Below, in pieces: positions 16,511 through 25,394 of a DNA stretch of 44,810 nucleotides. The DNA lies in assembly GCA_036377675.1 (NCBI GenBank), contig DASUXY010000041.1, positions 1-44,810 of the forward strand, written 5' to 3'. The position numbers and the translations under genes are program-made. The notes under the pieces are model-generated. The model was not told the origin of the DNA. It ran no database searches and was given only the letters and a program-made list of their open reading frames with translations. Each line of letters opens with the position of its first letter. Position 1 is the stretch's first letter. The stretch comes from DASUXY01 sp036377675. Lineage in GTDB: Bacteria; Bacillota; Bacilli; Bacillales; Amphibacillaceae.

Positions 16511-16989
16511 CTGTCATTCTCCTTTAGCTGACCATTTAGATTATGTTCATTTTGCTGGATTGTTTGTGTGAGTAATGCTTTAAACTTCTTTCGATCTTCG
16601 TCTGTTAATGGTTTAGGTCCTTTTGTTTGTTCGCCACTCCGTCTTGCTTTCGCACTAAAGTGACGCATTTGTAGTAAACGGTCTATATTTTTATTTGTAT
16701 AGCGGAATCCTTTATGGTGGAGAACATCACATCCTTTGCTTAAGCCAAGAGAAGCTAAACCATAGTCTTGGGTAATGATGATGTCTCCTCTTTTTGCAAG
16801 TTGAATAATTCGGTAATCCGCTGCATCGGGGTCTGGGTCGACATAGATCGTTTGGACGCCATCAATGTCAGGACGATGTGAAAAATGATTGAAACTTTTG
16901 ACGAGTGTGACAGGAACTTTTGTCTGTCGAGCAATTAAGATAACGATATCTTGAACAGGACTAGCATCAGCATCTACAAATATTTTCAT
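16507..16989 (-). CDS. DUF188 (YaiI/YqxD) family protein
   Basis: A 160-residue soluble protein of the YaiI/YqxD family, recognised from its opening MKIFVDADASPVQDIV, the PIN-like acidic residues, GDIIITQDYGLASLGL and the C-terminal FSAKARRSGEQTKGPKPLT. The fold suggests a nuclease-like metal site, but no function is firmly established. ATG 16989 was chosen because CTGGAG lies 8 nt upstream and the family starts there; an in-frame ATG at 17025 would add 12 unconserved residues. It overlaps the RpiR gene by four bases, so the two are co-translated although a functional link is not obvious. Confidence 0.9.
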   Translation of the reverse strand: MKIFVDADASPVQDIVILIARQTKVPVTLVKSFNHFSHRPDIDGVQTIYVDPDPDAADYRIIQLAKRGDIIITQDYGLASLGLSKGCDVLHHKGFRYTNKNIDRLLQMRHFSAKARRSGEQTKGPKPLTDEDRKKFKALLTQTIQQNEHNLNGQLKENDR

Positions 16990-17025
16990 ATGATTATCTC
17001 CAGTCATTCCATGATATGCATTCAT

Positions 17026-17275
17026 CTAAGCTGATAGACAATGTTTTGTCAAATGGACAAAGGTTAATGTAAGTAGTCAAACACAATCCATTTTTGAAGT
17101 GGGTCTGCTTACCCATAGGCTATTAGTCGGAGCAATCATCGGTACGCTCTTTAAGTCGCGCTCGTTCACATCCCATTATTCAGTCAATTCTTTCGTGTTC
17201 ATTTATCATGGGACGGTTAGTTATTTGCCACGGTCTTTCGGTTGTTCCTGTCGTAATCAATGAAATTGTAAAGGC
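17026..17275. other. Intergenic region with possible decayed coding sequence
   Basis: On the plus strand 17096-17260 reads EVGLLTHRLLVGAIIGTLFK in one frame and, after a shift, MGRLVICHGLSVVPVVINEI in another before a stop at 17291. Both stretches look membrane-protein-like, but there is no start, ribosome site or recognised family. A small TGGGT/ACCCA hairpin lies at 17100-17115. Possibly a dead gene; low confidence. Confidence 0.25.
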
Positions 17276-17313
17276 AGAAAAACTTGGCTAAACAGTTATT
17301 ACGTTAGCCAAGT
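17276..17313 (-). terminator. Terminator of the hom-thrC-thrB operon
   Basis: ACTTGGCTAA (17282-17291) pairs perfectly with TTAGCCAAGT (17304-17313), and on the minus strand the stem runs into TTTTT. It lies about 40 nt after the thrB stop. Confidence 0.85.
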
Positions 17314-17350
17314 CGTTGTCATTTATGTAGCTCTCTCGAATGGTTTACTG

Positions 17351-18241
17351 TTATGTAGTTTGTAAACCTCGATTATCAATTTGTAATTGTGTAACCTCGT
17401 ACGTAGGAAGCAACTTTTTCATTTTCTTCATCACGTTGTCTGTTTTTTGTTCGGGAACGAATGAAATCATTACCGGTCCTGCTCCACTAATAATGGTCCC
17501 ATACGCACCATTTGTCCGAGCAGTCTCTTTGATGGCATGGTAATGTGGAATCAGCTCAGCACGAAAAGGTTCGTGAAATACATCTCGTTCCATCATTTCT
17601 CCAGCTAATTCATATTCCTCAGTAATGAGTGCAGCTACCATGAGGTTACTCACCCCACTGCCGAAAGTAGCACGTTCTCGAGAGTATGAAGACGGTAGGA
17701 CTTCTCGAGAAGCAGCTGTTTTCAATTCAAAATCAGGTATATAAGCAACTAAGTCAACGTTTAAGGTTGGCAGTTGAATATAGTCGATTCCTTTGTCTTT
17801 TGTTTGGACACTAATGACTAAACCACCAAGTAAAGCCGGTGCAATATTGTCGGGATGACCTTCAATATCGGCACCACACGTTAATTTTTCTGTAGTTGTT
17901 AAAGAAAGTTCGCACAGTTGGTTCGCTAATTCAATACCTGCCATAACAGCTGAGGCACTGCTTCCTAGCCCACGGGCGAGCGGGATTTCACTGTCCATTG
18001 TTACCTTACAGGCAGGAAGAGCGACCCCGTAACGACTTGCTGTTTGCTTAGCAACTTTGTAGATTAAATGATCTTTATAATGATCGTTTTCGGGTAAGAG
18101 TGGTGAGCAATGTTCGAATTCCCATGTTTCTTGTCGTTCGACATGTATGGTTAAGTATCGGTTCAGTGCGATGCCTAATGAGTCAAATCCAGGGCCAATA
18201 TTTGCACTACTGGCCGGTGTAATAATCGTTAATTCGCTCAT
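17351..18241 (-). CDS. thrB: Homoserine kinase ThrB
   Basis: A 296-residue GHMP-family kinase that phosphorylates L-homoserine with ATP, the step before threonine synthase. The opening motif ITPASSANIGPGFDSLGIAL, the ATP loop PLARGLGSSASAVMAG (about residues 88-103) and the C-terminal GTIISGAGPVM are all present, and length is normal. Last gene of the operon, starting 3 nt after the thrC stop, and followed by a clear terminator. Confidence 0.96.
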   Translation of the reverse strand: MSELTIITPASSANIGPGFDSLGIALNRYLTIHVERQETWEFEHCSPLLPENDHYKDHLIYKVAKQTASRYGVALPACKVTMDSEIPLARGLGSSASAVMAGIELANQLCELSLTTTEKLTCGADIEGHPDNIAPALLGGLVISVQTKDKGIDYIQLPTLNVDLVAYIPDFELKTAASREVLPSSYSRERATFGSGVSNLMVAALITEEYELAGEMMERDVFHEPFRAELIPHYHAIKETARTNGAYGTIISGAGPVMISFVPEQKTDNVMKKMKKLLPTYEVTQLQIDNRGLQTT

Positions 18242-18244
18242 ACA

Positions 18245-19300
18245 TTATTCCCCACTTTTCAAATAATCGATCATAGCGTCTTCACGATTAGGAATCGTTA
18301 CCTTCTTGATGTTCATCTCATCAATCGCTGTTTGTGGGTCTTTTAACCCGTTTCCAGTTAGAACGGCGACAATTTTACTCCCTGGCTTTATCGTACCTGC
18401 TTTCTGCTGCTGAATAACTCCAGCGATTGAAGCGCAAGAACCCGGTTCGGCAAACACACCTTCTTGTTGAGCAAGCCGTTTGTAAGCTTCAATAATTTCC
18501 TCATCCGTAACTGATTGGATCATCCCGTTTGATTCATCTCTTGCTTCAGTTGCTAATTGCCAACTAGCAGGGTTACCGATTCGAATTGCAGTTGCAACCG
18601 TTTCAGGTTGTTCAATAACTTTGTTGTTTGTAATTGCCGCGGCACCTTCTGCTTCAAAACCAAAAATTTGTGGTAGTCCCGTTTCATTCGCTTCGTTATA
18701 TTGTTTAAATCCTTTCCAATACGCACTAATGTTACCAGCGTTACCAACCGGAATGGCTAAAATATTTGGAGCTGCGCCGAGTTGCTCACAAATCTCAAAA
18801 GCCGCTGTTTTTTGTCCTTCTATTCGATACGGGTTAACAGAGTTGACGAGCGTAATGGGGAGTGATTCACTTGCTCGTTGCACCATTTTTAAAGCATCAT
18901 CAAAGTTCCCTTCAATTTCAACAATTTCGGCACCGTGCATCACCGCTTGAGCGAGTTTTCCTAACGCAACTTTACCTTTTGGAATCGCAATGATCGATCT
19001 TAAGCCTGCTTTAGCAGCATAGGCTGCTGCTGAAGCACTCGTATTACCAGTAGAAGCACAGATGACGGTCTCACTTCCTTCTTCAACTGCTTTAGCAACA
19101 GCCATGACCATCCCGCGGTCTTTAAAAGAACCAGTAGGGTTTGCACCTTCGATTTTGCCATAGAGTTCGATGTTCAATTGTTTAGATAAATTTGGAAAAT
19201 ATAATAAAGGTGTATTCCCTTCATTTAAGGTTAGTTCTGGTGTGTTTTCTGTAACGGGTAAATATTTTTTATACTGTTTGATCAGTCCGTTCCACTTCAT
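18245..19300 (-). CDS. thrC: Threonine synthase ThrC
   Basis: A 351-residue pyridoxal-phosphate enzyme converting O-phosphohomoserine to threonine. The cofactor lysine lies in GANPTGSFKDRGM (about residue 61), the substrate-phosphate loop in ASTGNTSASAAAYAAKAG, and the glycine-rich cofactor loop in IPVGNAGNISAYWKG. It is the short bacterial type as in B. subtilis. Its start overlaps the hom stop by four bases, giving coupled translation. Confidence 0.97.
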   Translation of the reverse strand: MKWNGLIKQYKKYLPVTENTPELTLNEGNTPLLYFPNLSKQLNIELYGKIEGANPTGSFKDRGMVMAVAKAVEEGSETVICASTGNTSASAAAYAAKAGLRSIIAIPKGKVALGKLAQAVMHGAEIVEIEGNFDDALKMVQRASESLPITLVNSVNPYRIEGQKTAAFEICEQLGAAPNILAIPVGNAGNISAYWKGFKQYNEANETGLPQIFGFEAEGAAAITNNKVIEQPETVATAIRIGNPASWQLATEARDESNGMIQSVTDEEIIEAYKRLAQQEGVFAEPGSCASIAGVIQQQKAGTIKPGSKIVAVLTGNGLKDPQTAIDEMNIKKVTIPNREDAMIDYLKSGE

Positions 19301-20601
19301 TGTTTTGCATCTCCTTCTACATGGAAATAACTTTGGATATTTTTAACAACATTTATGTTTTCTAATTTTTCCATTGCTTGATTGAAAGTTGCTGCTGATG
19401 TTCGATGTGTAATGAGAACAATTTCGGCAACTTTATGTTGTTCACTCGGTGTTTGCAAAATTTGTTCAAAGCTAATATCCATGTTGTTGAATAATTGTGA
19501 AATACTGGCGAACGCTCCTACTTCATCGTGTGCATGCAGGCGAATATAATATTTGCTAAATCTTTCTTCAGGTTGTGCAATCGGAATGGATTGGGTAGCT
19601 GTATACATATCTCGTCCGTTTGCCTTCGATTGTATATTTTTAATCACTGTTACGACATCGGATACGACTGCTGTTGCTGTTGGTAAGCTCCCAGCACCTG
19701 GACCGTAAAACATCGTTTCTCCGACAGCCTCTCCATTTACAAAAATAGCATTGTATTCATCTTTAACCCCTGCTAGAGGATGTTCTTGGGAAATGAAGGT
19801 TGGTTGTACAGTCACTTTTAAACTTTCATCATTATCATTTTGGGCAATTCCAATTAATTTCATGTTGTACCCGAGTTGATTACCGTACTGTAAGTCTTTT
19901 AATGAAATATTGGAAATTCCTTTAACATCGACGTGATCTAACTCAACTCTCGTTGAAAAAGCGAGTCGAGCAAGAATAACCATTTTTCTTGCAGCATCTA
20001 AACCTTCGACATCTGCTGTAGGATCAGATTCAGCAAAGCCAAGTTCTTGGGCTTCTTGAAGAGCTTCATCAAATGAAATTGATTCCTGCTCCATTTTCGT
20101 TAATATATAGTTCGTTGTCCCATTGACAATTCCCATGACACGTTGGATACGGTCGGCTGATAAACCATCCGTCAGACTACGCAATATAGGAATACCACCG
20201 GCAACACTTGCTTCATAATACAGATCGCATTTGTTTTCCTTGGCAGTTTCGAGTAATTCTACGCCATGTAAAGCAATTAAATCTTTGTTCGCAGTGACGA
20301 CATGCTTCTTGTTCTGCAAAGCTTTTAAAATATAATGATATGAATCTTCTATTCCACCGACGACTTCGACGATAATATCGATTTCTGGATCATTTAAAAC
20401 GTCTTCTGCATTCGTCGTCAGCAATGATCGGTCAATTTCTTCCGGGCGTTCTTTCTCTAAATTACTTACTAAAATACGCTTAATCGCTACTTCGCATCCG
20501 AGTTGTTGTGAAAGTTTGTCTTGGTGATGTTTAATAATATGGATTACACCGGAGCCGACAACTCCTAAACCTAACAAACCAATTGATACTTTTTTTTCCA
20601 T
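19297..20601 (-). CDS. hom: Homoserine dehydrogenase
   Basis: A 434-residue NAD(P)-dependent enzyme reducing aspartate semialdehyde to homoserine, the branch point to threonine and methionine. The nucleotide loop is LGLGVVGSGV, the catalytic block is EGLDAARKMVILARLAF and a C-terminal ACT domain (~355-430; HAHDEVGAFASISQLF) should mediate feedback by threonine. Start set at ATG 20601, 9 nt after CAGGAGG (complement of 20611-20617); the reading frame is open further upstream but without a comparable site. First gene of hom-thrC-thrB. No T-box leader was found upstream; a plain promoter is likely. Confidence 0.97.
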   Translation of the reverse strand: MEKKVSIGLLGLGVVGSGVIHIIKHHQDKLSQQLGCEVAIKRILVSNLEKERPEEIDRSLLTTNAEDVLNDPEIDIIVEVVGGIEDSYHYILKALQNKKHVVTANKDLIALHGVELLETAKENKCDLYYEASVAGGIPILRSLTDGLSADRIQRVMGIVNGTTNYILTKMEQESISFDEALQEAQELGFAESDPTADVEGLDAARKMVILARLAFSTRVELDHVDVKGISNISLKDLQYGNQLGYNMKLIGIAQNDNDESLKVTVQPTFISQEHPLAGVKDEYNAIFVNGEAVGETMFYGPGAGSLPTATAVVSDVVTVIKNIQSKANGRDMYTATQSIPIAQPEERFSKYYIRLHAHDEVGAFASISQLFNNMDISFEQILQTPSEQHKVAEIVLITHRTSAATFNQAMEKLENINVVKNIQSYFHVEGDAKQ

Positions 20602-20659
20602 ATTGTTTTTCCTCCTGAAATGTACGCTCTGAATATACACATGTTTTTATATGGTGAAC

Positions 20660-20689
20660 ATTATACCCTTGAATAACGTATAAAATCAA
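20660..20689 (-). promoter_or_regulatory. Candidate promoter of the hom operon
   Basis: On the minus strand TTGATT (complement of 20684-20689) and TATAAT (complement of 20660-20665) are 18 nt apart, about 60 nt upstream of hom. The remainder of 20602-20942 holds no gene that I can see. Confidence 0.6.
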
Positions 20690-20876
20690 TCCTTTTGTAT
20701 TCATCTCATACGATAAATCATACCTTAAAATGTCGGCTGAGTCGAAAAAAATAAAGCGAAATACTGAATGAGTGAACTTCGATAAACAATTAGCCTTATA
20801 TAATCGCTCCATATTGTTTATAAATAGGCCTCTTTTGATACATAATTGGTGATTCGACAATCGGTAGGTAGCTTCA

Positions 20877-20896
20877 CGAAAAAAACGCTCTCGTTT
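20877..20896 (-). terminator. Short terminator after cydC
   Basis: On the minus strand AAAACG-AGAG-CGTTTT is followed directly by a T-run, about 50 nt after the end of the cyd operon. The stem is only six pairs. Confidence 0.5.
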
Positions 20897-20942
20897 TCTA
20901 GTTAAAAAACTTCAGGCACTTGTTAACACTTTCGATCATTCC

Positions 20943-22667
20943 TCAATCGGTTCCTTGATCCATTTGATAGAGCCTTTGATAATGTTTGTTTGATTGGTAC
21001 AGTTCATCATGATTCCCTTGCATCGTAATCGTTCCATTCTCCATGAAAATAACTTGGTCCATCGCTTTTGCCCCAGCTAAATGATGGGTAACCCAAATAA
21101 TCGTTTTTTCTTTGGCCGCTGAGAGAAACGTCGTCAACAACTGTTGTTCGGTCGCCGGATCAAGTCCGATAGTTGGTTCATCCATTAGAATAATAGGAGT
21201 ATTTTGTAAGAGAACACGAGCGAAGGCAATTCGTTGTCTTTCGCCCCCTGAAAATCGCTGCCCCATCTCTTCCATCGGCGTATCCATTCCTTGTGGTAAC
21301 GTGCGAATGAGCGAAGCTATTTGTGCTTGTTCAGCGACCCTCCATAGTTCCTCATCGGTCGCTTTTGGTTTGCCGATGCGAATGTTTTTGCCAATTGTCG
21401 TATTAAACAAATGGGGTTTTTGGTTTAAAACGGAGACAGCTTCTGATAAATATTGACTATGCATCGTTGTACCGTTGACTATGATTTCACCTTCATCGGG
21501 TTCAATGACACCGGACATTAATTTTAATAAGGTTGATTTTCCTGTTCCGCTTTTCCCTAAAATAGCAATCTTTTCTCCGGCTGGAATGTGTAAAGAAAAG
21601 TTTTCAATAGTTTTGTCGTGACGATCACGATAGCGATAGCTCACTTGATGTAGTTTTAGTGTAGCTTGTTTGTAAGGATGTCGTTCTGCTTGTACCGGTT
21701 TCTTTTGCTTTTGTGTAATCGGTTGTTCGTCGATTTGTTGAATTCGTTCGATAGAATCCGTATACGATGGAACCTCTTCCACGGCATCTGCAACGGGGAG
21801 GAGGGCATCGGTAATCGAAAAGGTCATTAAGACAAAAGCGGCAATAACCGTTGGAGAAATCGTTCCTTGCCCTGTTTTGAAATCTGCCCATACCATCATA
21901 GCGATCACAATGACACCAACGATGAAATGCAAAGTACCATTACGGAGATGTTTTCGTTGCCGAATTTTTCGTTCGAAGTGGATAAGCCGTTCATTTTCTG
22001 CTGCAAAATTTTTGATCACTTCACTTGTTCGTCCACTGGCTTGCCAATCCATTCGTCCGAAAACAGCATCTGTTAATTGCCGATAGAGAGTGTGTCGTCG
22101 TTTCTTTAAGGCTACATAATCACGACGTGTTATGAACAAAGAGATGATGGGTACTAAAAACAAGATGACCCCGAGCATCAGTGCCATCATGATGGCAAAA
22201 ATCCAATCGAACAGTCCAAGTACGATAATAAAAATGGTGTAAATGGCCATTCCGAGAATACTAGGAAAAATTGTACGTAAATAAAAGTCTTGTAAATGTT
22301 CGATATCGTCTGCTAAGACACCTAGTAAGTCCCCCGTTTGATACCGGCTACGGAGGAGGAGTGCTTGTGGTTCAACGACTTCGTAAAGTTTCGTCCGCAT
22401 ATTTTCTAAAATACGTAAAACTAAATCATGGCTGACGAGTTTTTCTACATAATTAAAGACGGCTTGCCCGATACTGAACGCTCTAACAGAAACAATCGGA
22501 ATATAGACGATCATAATATTTTCCGGACGCAAGGAAGATTTTGAAATCAAATAACCAGAGACAAACAATAGCATCGCTCCAGAACCGATCCCAAGTACAC
22601 CGAATAATATGCTTAGTAAAATCTGTCCTTTGTGCTGTTTCAGATACGGCTTAATCCAGTCATTCAT
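20943..22667 (-). CDS. cydC: Cytochrome bd assembly ABC exporter, second subunit
   Basis: A 574-residue ABC half-transporter: six membrane helices (~1-310) then a nucleotide-binding domain with Walker A GKSGTGKST, signature FSGGERQRIAFARVLL, Walker B IILMDEP and switch histidine in WVTHH. With its partner it forms the CydDC heterodimer, required for cytochrome bd assembly and reported to handle thiol reductants or haem. The gene is named here by E. coli usage; B. subtilis calls this second ABC gene cydD. ATG 22667 gives 8 nt to AGGAGG, while ATG 22673 would be only 2 nt away. It overlaps the preceding gene by 8 nt. Confidence 0.93.
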   Translation of the reverse strand: MNDWIKPYLKQHKGQILLSILFGVLGIGSGAMLLFVSGYLISKSSLRPENIMIVYIPIVSVRAFSIGQAVFNYVEKLVSHDLVLRILENMRTKLYEVVEPQALLLRSRYQTGDLLGVLADDIEHLQDFYLRTIFPSILGMAIYTIFIIVLGLFDWIFAIMMALMLGVILFLVPIISLFITRRDYVALKKRRHTLYRQLTDAVFGRMDWQASGRTSEVIKNFAAENERLIHFERKIRQRKHLRNGTLHFIVGVIVIAMMVWADFKTGQGTISPTVIAAFVLMTFSITDALLPVADAVEEVPSYTDSIERIQQIDEQPITQKQKKPVQAERHPYKQATLKLHQVSYRYRDRHDKTIENFSLHIPAGEKIAILGKSGTGKSTLLKLMSGVIEPDEGEIIVNGTTMHSQYLSEAVSVLNQKPHLFNTTIGKNIRIGKPKATDEELWRVAEQAQIASLIRTLPQGMDTPMEEMGQRFSGGERQRIAFARVLLQNTPIILMDEPTIGLDPATEQQLLTTFLSAAKEKTIIWVTHHLAGAKAMDQVIFMENGTITMQGNHDELYQSNKHYQRLYQMDQGTD

Positions 22668-24381
22668 TTCCATATCCTCCTTTCTTATGCATCTCATCAT
22701 ACGTTCCTTTTTTAGATAAGAGCTCTTGATGTGTCCCTTGTTCTACGATTCGTCCATTGTCTAGGACGAGTAAATGATCCATACTTTTCATCCAATGGAG
22801 GCGGTGCGTTGCAAAAAGAACTAACTTTTGTTGAAAGACGCGCATCATCACTTGCTTAACTTCGTATTCTGTTTCAATATCCAGATGGGCGGTCGGCTCG
22901 TCGAGGATGATAATTGGTTTTTTACTTAATAACACGCGCGCCATGGCAACTCGTTGTTCCTGTCCGCCACTTAATGTCCGTCCACCTTCACCGATCTTTT
23001 CATGAATGCCATTTGGAAGTTGTTGTACAAACACGTCTAAATCGATTTCTTTAATGACTCGTTTAACTTCTTCATCCGAGGCATCGGGAACGTAAAAGCG
23101 AATATTGTCTGCGAGCGAAGCAGGAAAGATATATGGATGCTGCGGAATATAGGCGATATTTTGAAACCATTGTTCGCTTTTTAACGTTTTTCTGTTTTTA
23201 CCATCGATGTGAATGGATCCTCCTTTAGGATCGATTAAGCCTGTTAATACGTGAATGAGTGTTGATTTTCCAGCGCCACTTTCGCCAACGATTCCAATCA
23301 TGCCACTACCTTTCCAAGTAAAGGATATATCTTTTAAAAGAGTGGCTTTCTCACTTTCAACATCGATTCCTTTCAATTGTAATATACTAGAAGGTGTCCA
23401 AGTCACTTCATGAGAGGTAGGCTTTTGTCGTTTCGCTTCTTGTTTGATCATAGCGTCGATTTCCTTTGCTGCTACTTGGCCGTCTAAAGTGGCATGATAG
23501 TCACTGCCAACTTCTTGAATCGGTGAAAAATACTCTGGTACTAAAATTAAGATGGTCAGTGCAGGGAGAAGAGAGATTGTGCCATCGATTAGACGCAATC
23601 CTAAACTCACTGCAACAAATGCAATTGATAAGCTCGTGAAAAATTGTAAGGCGAATGAAGAGAGAAAGGCTACTCGTAAAGTACGCATCGTCGCTTGTCG
23701 GTATTGTTTGCTCACACGACGAATACTTTTGGCGTGTGCAGCGCTTCGACCTAAATATTTCAATGTTTCTAATCCTTTTAAGGAATCGATAAAATGATTC
23801 GATAACACTTGGTAACGATCATACTGTTTGTCGGCCATTTTCTCAGCGGCATAACCGAGTAAAATCATAAAGATAATGACGATAGGAACAGTAACAATCA
23901 TAATAATAGCGGATATAGAATCGTGTGTATAAACGTAAATGACAATGGCTAAAGGAACAATCCCTGTTCGTAACATGCGGATTGAAATAATTTCCAAGTA
24001 TTTTTTTAAATCATCGATTCCTTCCATAGCGAGTGTAACTAATCGTCCTGTTCCAGCTGATTGAACAAAGCGATTCCTTGATAGAAAGTATGCTTTGACG
24101 AGGGAGTTTCGTAAGCGACTTGTTGTTTTTTCAGCATAATTTTCAGCAATATACGTTTGAAGGTGTTGAAGTGAATAACGAATGACAAAACTAATAAAAA
24201 AGAACGTAATTTCTGTAAAAACATTTGATATAGGCGTTCGTTCAAATAAAAGAGTGATTGCCCGAGCTAAAAAAGTAGCTTGGGCAATAATCGCAATGGA
24301 CTCTAAAACAATCAATATGCTTAATACGACATGTAGCAAACGGCTTCCTGGATAGGATGGTAATCCTTTTTTACGTTTCAT
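22660..24381 (-). CDS. cydD: Cytochrome bd assembly ABC exporter, first subunit
   Basis: A 573-residue ABC half-transporter with an N-terminal six-helix domain and a nucleotide-binding domain (Walker A GESGAGKST, signature LSGGQEQRVAMARVLL, Walker B IIILDEP, switch histidine in FATHR). It forms a heterodimer with the next product. Following cydAB in the same operon fixes its role in cytochrome bd maturation. Named by E. coli usage; the B. subtilis name for this position is cydC. Its ATG overlaps the cydB stop by one base and only a weak GGAAT site precedes it, so translation probably depends on read-through from cydB. Confidence 0.93.
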   Translation of the reverse strand: MKRKKGLPSYPGSRLLHVVLSILIVLESIAIIAQATFLARAITLLFERTPISNVFTEITFFFISFVIRYSLQHLQTYIAENYAEKTTSRLRNSLVKAYFLSRNRFVQSAGTGRLVTLAMEGIDDLKKYLEIISIRMLRTGIVPLAIVIYVYTHDSISAIIMIVTVPIVIIFMILLGYAAEKMADKQYDRYQVLSNHFIDSLKGLETLKYLGRSAAHAKSIRRVSKQYRQATMRTLRVAFLSSFALQFFTSLSIAFVAVSLGLRLIDGTISLLPALTILILVPEYFSPIQEVGSDYHATLDGQVAAKEIDAMIKQEAKRQKPTSHEVTWTPSSILQLKGIDVESEKATLLKDISFTWKGSGMIGIVGESGAGKSTLIHVLTGLIDPKGGSIHIDGKNRKTLKSEQWFQNIAYIPQHPYIFPASLADNIRFYVPDASDEEVKRVIKEIDLDVFVQQLPNGIHEKIGEGGRTLSGGQEQRVAMARVLLSKKPIIILDEPTAHLDIETEYEVKQVMMRVFQQKLVLFATHRLHWMKSMDHLLVLDNGRIVEQGTHQELLSKKGTYDEMHKKGGYGNE

Positions 24382-25394
24382 TAATATTCCAACTCATCTT
24401 TCGATTTAATTCGTTCACGGAAGATGTAGTAACTCCATCCTTGATAGGCGAGAACGAATGGCAGTAAAATCAAGGTTGCATAGGTCATTACTTTTAACGT
24501 ATAAGAGCCAGAAGCCGCACTGTAAATCGTTAGGCTATGGGCATCCGCAATCGAGCTGATCATCACGCGCGGGAACATTCCGATGAACACACTTGCTGTA
24601 AATAAGATAATCGTTGCCGTTGTAAAGAAAAATGCTTTTCTGTCCAATCCTTTGACATTGAGTATACTGGCGGTTAGCAAAGCAACCCACGAAAGGATAG
24701 GGAGCATAATCCATCCATTCCCATGGTATGTGAAAATGTCCGTCTTCATCCATCCGAAGATCGCAAATGCTAAGACGAGTAACAGGGTGAGTGGTGCTAA
24801 TCTTTTAGCTAGTTGTCGGGCACGCTCTTGTAATTCTCCCGTCGTCCGTAGCGTAATAAATTGTAGACCATGCACGATGAATAGTGAGAGGAACATCGCT
24901 CCACCGAGTAAAGCAAATGGATGAAGGAATTGGGCAAAGCCTCCGACCATTTCTTTATCGGCGTTAATCGGCATCCCCGTCATGAAGTTGGCGAGCACGA
25001 CTCCCCATAGGATAGGGGGTAAGGCACTCCCAATAAACAGGGCCCAATCCCACGTATTTTTCCATTTTGGATGATCTACTTTACCACGAAATTCAAACGA
25101 CACACCCCGTAAAATGAGGGCCAACAACATTAATACAAGCGGGATATAGAACCCACTGAACATCGTTGCATACCAATGTGGGAAAGCTGCGAACATGGCA
25201 CCAGCTGCCGTAATGAGCCACACTTCGTTCGCATCCCAAAATGGACCAATGGTATTGATGTATACGCGTCTCTCCGTATCATTTCTGCCGAGAAACTTAG
25301 CGACAGTCCCGACACCGAAGTCAAACCCTTCCAGTACAAAGAAACCAATAAATAACACTGCTATAAGTAGAAACCAAAGTTCATTAAGAGACAA
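24381..25394 (-). CDS. cydB: Cytochrome bd ubiquinol/menaquinol oxidase subunit II
   Basis: A 337-residue, about eight-helix membrane protein, with the family opening LLIAVLFIGFFVLEGFDFGVG and then NTIGPFWDANEVWLI and AFPHWYATMFSGFYIPL. With CydA it forms the high-oxygen-affinity bd-type terminal oxidase, which does not pump protons. I place the start at TTG 25394, 8 nt after AGGAGG (complement of 25403-25408) inside the end of cydA; no in-frame ATG fits the family N-terminus. It overlaps cydA by 11 nt. Confidence 0.95.
   Translation of the reverse strand: MSLNELWFLLIAVLFIGFFVLEGFDFGVGTVAKFLGRNDTERRVYINTIGPFWDANEVWLITAAGAMFAAFPHWYATMFSGFYIPLVLMLLALILRGVSFEFRGKVDHPKWKNTWDWALFIGSALPPILWGVVLANFMTGMPINADKEMVGGFAQFLHPFALLGGAMFLSLFIVHGLQFITLRTTGELQERARQLAKRLAPLTLLLVLAFAIFGWMKTDIFTYHGNGWIMLPILSWVALLTASILNVKGLDRKAFFFTTATIILFTASVFIGMFPRVMISSIADAHSLTIYSAASGSYTLKVMTYATLILLPFVLAYQGWSYYIFRERIKSKDELEY

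Noticed and set aside
20602..20942. Possible T-box leader before hom
   Set aside because: No T-box core (AGGGTGGNACCGCG-like) or specifier-like stem was found on the minus strand; only a plain promoter is visible.
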